A stretch of DNA of 22,500 nucleotides from Paulinella micropora (Eukaryota > Cercozoa > Imbricatea > Euglyphida > Paulinellidae): positions 7,501 through 30,000 of the forward strand of contig WBZZ01002850.1 of assembly GCA_019918135.1 (NCBI GenBank), in the 5' to 3' direction. The notes beneath the pieces were generated by a model. The model worked only from the letters and a program-made list of their open reading frames with translations. It did not search any database and was not told the DNA's origin. Numbering within the stretch: position 1 is the stretch's first letter; every line of letters starts with the position of its first letter. Made by a program: the position numbers and the translations under genes. Below are positions 16,621-22,500 of the stretch, piece after piece.

Positions 16621-18580
16621 GAGAGGAGGAGGATATTAATCCGATGACCGCTACTGACTCCTACGAGGCTTTTGAGCTGAGTCTAGCAACGGAGATAAAA
16701 AAGTTGGCCTTCGTACATGAGGTAACTGAAGCCTATGTTCACCCCTATGTCACAGTGCCGGACGAACTGTCCTGGACCGACAATTGCGAGACGGAGATGC
16801 AGGCGTATACGGTTACGATTCCCGCATGGGACAAAAAGTCTATTGATGACTTAGTCGTAGCGCGTAATGAGGAGATAATATGTGTTGCGAAACAGTGCCC
16901 GTCGTTGGCCAGATTCGCAGAAGGTGGCGGTGCAGATGTCCATATTACTAATGGCTACTGTTACCACGCGAAGGTGTCAGATGAGAAGAGAGAGGCGTTC
17001 GTGCCAAGGAGGAAGGGGCGTATCCCCGATACTCCAGCGGATGACATTAAAACTTTTATCACTAACTTTTGGGGTGACGTGCCCACCTGGCCGCGCTCAT
17101 TAACGGAAGTGAAAAGGTGTTTACGGACTCTGTTTGAGAGCAACAAGCCGTACTCTGTCATTCTGCCATACAATGAGAAGGCGATATGGGCACAGGAGAT
17201 AAGGGACCGGCTTATTGATCATCCTATACCGGTGCCCTCCCGCAAGCAACAATTAGTGGTGGCTTGTCGACTCGGGTCTCGTGAGCAGAGCAGTGCTTAC
17301 AAGCAGAAGCTCAGAGCCCAGGACAAGTTGAAATTAATACCTCAAGCCTTCACATGCTTTGATGGTTTTTACACCCGTAAGGCTCCGATACAATACGCGA
17401 ACCTTATTGATATGCTTGTCGGAATTGGCCATGATGATGAGCCGGACACAATCACGTATGAAAGAACGGGACTAGACGATTTGTCGGAGGAGGATATGAG
17501 TTTGGAGGACTTAGCGCCCCTCAAGGAGCATAAGAAGATGTCGGAGGAAGATTTCCAAGCGGTGGCGCGGAAAATCCTAGAAGGAGTGGGCACGGAGAGA
17601 GAAAAAGAGCTTCTCAAAGCTAAGATGGAGGTGTATAGAGAAATTTTCGACCCTCCTCGGGCAGGTGGTGTAAAGTCTGAGGACTTCACTGCAGTCATTT
17701 ACAAGATACCGGGTGCGGAGCCATCTCCGGCACCACGGAGTGCAAATTTGAGCATACATGAGGCGAAGATAGCGGAGGAGAATGTAAGGCAGTTGCTCAA
17801 TGAGGACTTTATTGAGAGATCTACATCTCCAATTGTCTCTCAACCGAAAATCGTCCCTAAGCCAGGAGGAGAATGGCGTTTGACGATGAATTATGCCCGT
17901 GTGAATAAGGTGCTAGAGGAAGAGAGAAATCCTCTGCCGACCTTAGAAGAGGGCAGAAGAGTGCTGCGGAATGCTAAATTCTATTCGGTCATCGACCTTA
18001 AGAACGGCTTCTGGCAGATACCACTGGACAAGAAATCCAGATGGCTGACTGCATTCGTTGTCGGTATGGAAATATACCAGTGGAAGGTGCTTCCGATGGG
18101 ACTTAAACAGGCCCCGGGACTCTTTCAGAAGGCGATGCAGAAGATGCTGAGCGGTCAATATGACGACCAGTCGGCGGATGGTTTTATGAGAAGGAGAGGA
18201 CAGAAGGCGGGAGTATATGCATTTTGCTACATCGATGACATCATCGTATACTCTAACACAATGGAGGAGCATATCGATCATTTGTCAGACGTCTTCAGGC
18301 GCATCGGCGCTTTTGGCCTGAAATGCAACTTAAAGAAATGTCAACTCGCCAAAACAAGTGTGACGTATTTGGGTTACGAGATTTCTCATAATAGAGTCTC
18401 GATATCGCGCGACAAGAGAGAGGAGATCGTGAGTAGACAGTTGCCAAGGAATCGCACGGAGTTACACTCTTTTCTTGCGATGGCACAGTACTACAGCCAG
18501 TTCATACCCGATTGGGGTGCAACTCGAGCTAAGTTGGAGAAGATGATTGATTTCGGAGACTTTGAGAAGTGGGATGAGGA
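16611..18580 (+). CDS. pol: Gypsy unknown domain plus reverse transcriptase
   Basis: One open frame (reading open from 16476, stop at 18608). The first roughly 300 residues after the protease tail (16620-17570) match no domain I recognise; they include KAIWAQEIRDRLIDHPIPVP and LDDLSEEDMSLEDLAPLKEH. RT follows: SIHEAKIAEENVRQLLNEDF, the IVSQPKIVPKPGGEWRLTMN strand, FYSVIDLKNGFWQIPLDKKS with the first catalytic Asp (codon 17994), VLPMGLKQAPGLFQKAMQ, and YIDDIIVYS with the YxDD dyad (codons 18228-18239). The thumb region includes VTYLGYEIS and RTELHSFLAMAQYYSQF. All RT core motifs are intact. RT copies element RNA into cDNA in the virus-like particle. The frame is broken just downstream by the 76-bp duplication. 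Confidence 0.85.
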
Positions 18581-18656
18581 TACCCGATTGGGGTGCAACT
18601 CGAGCTAAGTTGGAGAAGATGATTGATTTCGGAGACTTTGAGAAGTGGGATGAGGA
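18505..18656 (+). repeat. Perfect 76-bp tandem duplication inside pol
   Basis: 18505-18580 and 18581-18656 are identical by eye, both starting TACCCGATTGGGGTGCAACT and ending GGGATGAGGA. Since 76 is not a multiple of 3, the second copy moves the reading frame by one; the frame before the duplication and the frame of RNase H after it differ by exactly that amount. One copy is therefore surplus. Confidence 0.95.
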
Positions 18657-19875
18657 GGCTTTGCAGGCGTTTAATACGCTCAAAGATCTCATTTATAAAG
18701 ATCCCAAGGACGGCGGATTAGTACTTATGATGCCCGACTTTACGAAGCCGTTCGTAGTCGACACAGATGCATCTAAGTTCGCGATCGGTGCGGTGCTGCA
18801 ACAAGAAGATGAGGAGAAAAAGTTGCGCCCGATCATGTTAATTAGTAGAAAGCTGTGTGCGGCGGAGCGAAATTACTGCACGCGACAGAGAGAGGCGTTG
18901 GCAGTAGTATGGGCTCTCAAGAGGCTCAGAGAATACCTATGGGGAGGACCTCTATTCACGGTTAGGACCGATCATCATAACCTGCTTTGGTTGATGAATC
19001 ATGAACAAACCGGCCGTTTGGCGCGGTGGCAAGCTTTCTTGTCATGTTTCAATTTCACGATGGTCTACTTACCGGGAAAGCGAAACGTAGTCGCTGATAG
19101 CCTTTCCAGGCTAGAGTTTCAGTCAGAGGTGTCGGCTCTCGTATCATCAGTGGAGATGATAGATCTGTCCACGGACAAGGTGTACGAGGTAAGCCACATA
19201 GAGACGATGCAGATGGCAAGAGGCGTTCGTTATGACCGCACGGGTCTACGATATAGTCCTCAAGGCCCGGATCATGGCATATGCTGTGAGGCACATGTTC
19301 TCGAAGACGCTGAGTGGTCTTATGAGGCATATGAGAACGCGAAGGCGAATATAAAAGAGGAGGAGGAGACGACTGAGGTCTGTACTGAACCTCCGCAGGA
19401 AAATCGAAGCGAGCTTGATGAAGACCCAGAAAGGGTAGGAGTAAGGTTGGAGGACGGTACTGTCCATATCGCCTCGCCTACCGCATGGAGGCAACAACAG
19501 GCGACGGATCCGGAGTTCAAGGAGCTCATAACGTTATACAAGAGCCCTAATGAGCTTAAAAAGACTCCGCAGATCAAAGATCAGATGAAGGAGATGGCGT
19601 GGAGAGATGGGCTATTGTGGTACAAGGGCCAGCACGGCAAATTTGCGTCACAGCCGGATAAATGGACTCTCTGGGTACCAGAGAAGTTGAGGCGCTTTAT
19701 ATATGTCGCTGCCCATAACTGCCCCTTGCTGGCACATCCGGGTCGACAAAGAACCCATTGGTTCATAGCGAGGCGATTTTGGTGGAAGGGGATGAAGGAG
19801 GAGATAGACAGAGAAGTGGACGCATGCATCCCATGCAAGACCACAAAGACACCGCTGAAGGCGAATTTGGCCTGA
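18581..19875 (+). pseudogene. pol: Gypsy RNase H and integrase zinc-binding domain
   Basis: Read in the frame of the second duplication copy. RNase H is clear: FVVDTDASKFAIGAVLQQ, then AAERNYCTRQREALAVVWAL with the catalytic Glu, LFTVRTDHHNLLWL and GKRNVVADSLSRL, so the D-E-D-D set appears complete. A charged spacer (about 19130-19460) follows, then the integrase HHCC domain near 19710-19850: HNCPLLAHPGRQRTHW (H-x6-H) and CIPCKTTK (C-x2-C). TGA at 19873 ends this frame because the integrase core is in another phase. RNase H degrades the RNA strand of the cDNA hybrid. The frame is separated from RT only by the duplication. Confidence 0.88.
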
Positions 19876-21641
19876 TCGGTACATTCCCTTTACACGCCGG
19901 GATGTTTGAATTCTTACACATCGATCATGTGGGACCTTTCCCCGAATCGGCCGAAGGGTACAGATACCTTCTTACTGCCATTGATCGAGCCACCAATTAT
20001 GTGTGGGTTGTTCCTGTTAAGGACGTTACAGGCAAGACAACTGCGGAGGCTCTGATCGACAGGATCGTCTCGCAGATCGGAGTGTCTAGAAAGATATGTT
20101 CTGATCGAGGTTCTAACTTTAATAATGAAGTCATCGACAGACTATCTAAGTACTACGGGATGAAATGGCAACATGTTACTGCCTATAACCCGAGAGCGAA
20201 TGGCAAGATCGAGCGGGTACATAGACCCCTCAAAGCCTCGCTTAAGATGTACTGTATGAAGAAGGAGAATCAGAGAGCCTGGGTGGAGGCAGCACCTTCA
20301 TTTGCCTTTGCAATGAACTGTCTACCCTCATCGGCACTAGGAGGAGCCAGAAGCTCAGTCTCGCCATATCAATTGGTTTACGGCCGAGAGCCTAGTATCC
20401 CAACCTCGCTTCTGCACCCAAAGGATACTTGGACAGATGAGGATGAGTTGTTCGGGATGAGACTAAGAGCGAAGATGGAGGCGGAGCAAATAGTTGCGGC
20501 GCACAGGGATGCGGAGCGCAGAAAGACTGATGCACAAGGAGTGCGACAAGCGCACTTAGATCAAGTCCGTTTCCAGGTTGGGGATATTGTACTCCTGTAC
20601 CATCCTCAAGTACCCAAGGGGGTTTGCTCTAAGCTGTTTACCCACTGGAAAGGACCATACCAGATCATGGATCAGATGGGACCTCTGAACTATAAGATCA
20701 GGGGTAGAGGGAAGGTGCAAATCGTGAATGTTCGAAGGCTGATCAAATATGACCCCTTCTTACTTGAGGATGAATCCGTTGAGGAGGCGTTGAAACGGAT
20801 GAAGGAGGATTTCAAAGAGGTACCGCCTATCAATAAGGAGGATACCTTAGAAGAGGAAAATGCCTATCGGGCACCAGTCTCGGAGAAAGAGGAGACCGAG
20901 AAGGAGAGTAAGAAAGGCTCAAACCGCAAAAGCGCGGCGGGGACTCAGTCTAAAGCCCCCATAGTCCGCGGCGGTACGAAGGAGAAGTTCACGGAGGCGC
21001 AGATGACGAGAGCGCAAAACGATCTTATTTTTGACCAACCGAGGAAGGTGGCGAGGTCGACGCGAGCGGCGGATGTTCATGGAGGAGGAGGGGAGAAAGA
21101 CACTAACCCAAACGAGGGTAATGTGGACATTCGCCATGCGCGGTGGAAGGAAGGCGAGGCGATAGCGACCATCAAGTGGGTCCAAGACGCTTTTTATCTG
21201 ATGCGACCGGCAGAACCTCATGTTGCCGATGACACTCTCTCAGATCTTTATCTCATGCGAGCTGTGGCAGTCCCGCAGACTACGCGGGCAGCACGGACAT
21301 CGAAGAGATCCTTAGCAGCAAAAACAATACAACCGGTACTCCATTTCTGGAGAAGCATGGACCCTGTTGAGGATCCAAAAGCTAGACAATATTTACCGGT
21401 ATACAAAGACGCAAAAGATCTCGAGACTTGGGATGGTACTATTACCCCTCGAGATAAAGACCACACTGCGTGGACTATTCAGTCACTGCCTAGGGGAGTG
21501 CTGGACATCCCTTTTGACTTATCATTGGGCGCCATCCCGAACGGAATTTGGGACAGTCTTGAGGAGTCGAAGTTTGACTTGACTTTTGTTGGCGGCCCGC
21601 CACCTGGCAAAGAAGTTTGCGCAAGGCGACGAAGGCAGTAA
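19872..21641 (+). pseudogene. pol: Gypsy integrase core, GPY/F domain and C-terminal extension
   Basis: The frame is open from 19758, but the integrase reading starts near 19872 (LIGTFPLHAGMFEFLHIDHV). The catalytic triad is complete: Asp at codon 19923 (HIDHVG), Asp at 20103 (CSDRGSNF), and Glu 36 residues later at 20211 (NPRANGKIERVHR), which is DD35E. The GPY/F module follows (THWKGPYQIMDQMGPLNYKI, about 20640-20700), with KVQIVNVRRLIKYDPF after it. The last roughly 290 residues (from about 20770) are a charged, low-complexity stretch and then a more ordered tail (WTIQSLPRGVLDIPFDLSLG near the end); no chromodomain signature is visible. The integrase inserts the cDNA into host DNA. The phase change near 19860-19872 looks like loss of one base. 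Confidence 0.88.
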
Positions 21642-22421
21642 GTGACAATTTTCTTTTATCACGCGTCGGACATTGAGCGACCGCATGTGGATTAATTTCA
21701 TATTACCCATGCTAGATCATGTCTTATTGAAATAATTTTTTACCATTGTTGTTACTTGGCATTTCTATCGCAACATATGAGTGCGAAGGTCAATCGGCAA
21801 ATTGATACGACACCGTATAAGGGGATCGCTGGTGAGTTTAGCGATGGTGTTCCTGGTACGACCCTGCAACAAGTACTCAGGGTGATGTTTTCAAAAATGT
21901 TCTCCTAGTAGACATATTAAATATTTTTCTTTGGATACTCAAAATCGTCATACCAGTGCACGGTCCGTCTCTACTTGTGTCGGCGTATCGCATGGTCGGG
22001 CTCACTCACCCCGGCTTTGGATATAGTTATTAGGACTGGCCCCCTAGTACTATATTAAGATAACCGATTGTATACAAGGGTATGTTATTAAAAGACAATG
22101 TATTTACTGATCGGAAGTGTTTTTGAAGGAGGAGAAAAATTATAATGCTGCTCTTATTTTTTAATAGTAATACTATCGTTCTTGACATACTGCCTCAGAA
22201 TTAAGTTACGGGGGGGACAACGAGTGGGGAAGGAGGAGTTTTGTATTTACAAAGACGAGGCTAGAGATTTATCGTTGATTCGTGCCTGGCGTATGCGTTT
22301 TATATATCCAATGCACCGTCTATCAGTGGGTTAATGCACTTAGTTGCAACACCCCGTAGTAGCGTTGGTGCAGAAAAGAAATCAGCAATTATATGACGAA
22401 AATATTGCATACTTCCGTCAT
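21642..22421 (+). other. Gypsy 3' untranslated region
   Basis: About 780 bases after the integrase stop without a credible open frame. No tandem repeats or RNA gene are seen. It ends in the polypurine tract. Confidence 0.6.
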
Positions 22422-22436
22422 AAAAATGGGAAGGGG
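22422..22436 (+). promoter_or_regulatory. Polypurine tract of the gypsy element
   Basis: AAAAATGGGAAGGGG is purine except for one T and touches the right LTR (TACTGTAGG from 22437). In LTR elements this RNase H-resistant tract primes plus-strand DNA synthesis, and its position directly before the LTR is diagnostic. Confidence 0.85.
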
Positions 22437-22500
22437 TACTGTAGGCATCACCCCCCGGATAGCCGGTAAAAAGTACAATTTTTTGTGTGTCAGGTGCACT
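22437..22500 (+). repeat. Gypsy 3' LTR, truncated by window end
   Basis: It matches 12201-12263 apart from one extra C and about three substitutions. The remainder and the right target-site duplication lie outside the window. Confidence 0.88.

Larger units (their letters stand above)
12201..22500 (+). mobile_element. Ty3/gypsy LTR retrotransposon, right end outside window
   Basis: The first 63 bases (12201-12263) recur at 22437-22500 with only a few differences, so these are the starts of the two LTRs. Between them, about 10.2 kb encodes in order Gag-like protein, CCCH nucleocapsid-like protein, protease remnant, RT, RNase H and integrase. RT before integrase defines Ty3/gypsy. A polypurine tract touches the right LTR. 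Frame breaks include the gag/NC border, the NC tail, the protease, a 76-bp duplication after RT and a single-base shift inside integrase. No chromodomain is apparent after integrase. The copy is defective as read, but much less eroded than the copia element beside it. Confidence 0.93.

Noticed and set aside
20770..21641. Chromodomain after the gypsy integrase
   Set aside because: No aromatic-cage or W.PE.. pattern is visible in the extension.

Overview
The window is eukaryotic, repeat-rich DNA dominated by two long terminal repeat (LTR) retrotransposons lying side by side on the + strand. No complete host gene is recognisable. Long AAT, TG and TGT microsatellites, AT-rich palindromes, poly(A) runs and full LTR elements rule out a bacterial or organellar origin. 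I cannot name the species. A retroelement-rich alga or protist (chromerid, dinoflagellate-like alveolate or charophyte type) fits the style, but this is inference only.

Layout. 1-3545 is host-like flank: a possible last coding exon (3-128), microsatellites, imperfect tandem repeats and AT-rich sequence. 3546-11846 is a decayed Ty1/copia element of about 8.3 kb with two LTRs of roughly 330 bp that look about 95% identical. Its order is Gag with two CCCH fingers, two CCHC knuckles, a long unrecognised region, protease, integrase, RT, RNase H; integrase before RT is diagnostic of copia. It is dead: stop codons interrupt its frames, several frameshifts are present, and a deletion removes the RT catalytic YxDD region and the first half of RNase H. 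11847-12200 is C-rich and AT-rich spacer with a 32-base poly(A) run.

12201 to the window end is a Ty3/gypsy element. Its left LTR starts at 12201; its right LTR starts at 22437, directly after a polypurine tract, and runs off the window. LTR start to LTR start is about 10.2 kb. Its order is a long unrecognised Gag-like ORF, a CCCH/RG-rich nucleocapsid-like ORF, a linker, a protease remnant, a region of about 300 residues of unknown function, RT (YIDD intact), RNase H, integrase (HHCC, DD35E, GPY/F) and a C-terminal extension. Its lesions are fewer and sharper than in the copia copy. The clearest is a perfect 76-bp tandem duplication at the RT/RNase H border that shifts the frame.

The most notable points are these: both unrelated elements carry CCCH zinc fingers in the nucleocapsid region; both carry large coding stretches with no recognisable retroelement domain (NC-PR in copia, PR-RT and post-integrase in gypsy); the gypsy nucleocapsid frame ends in a TGA-C context and continues in frame, which could be a readthrough signal; and a perfect 10-bp hairpin is retained in both copia LTRs.
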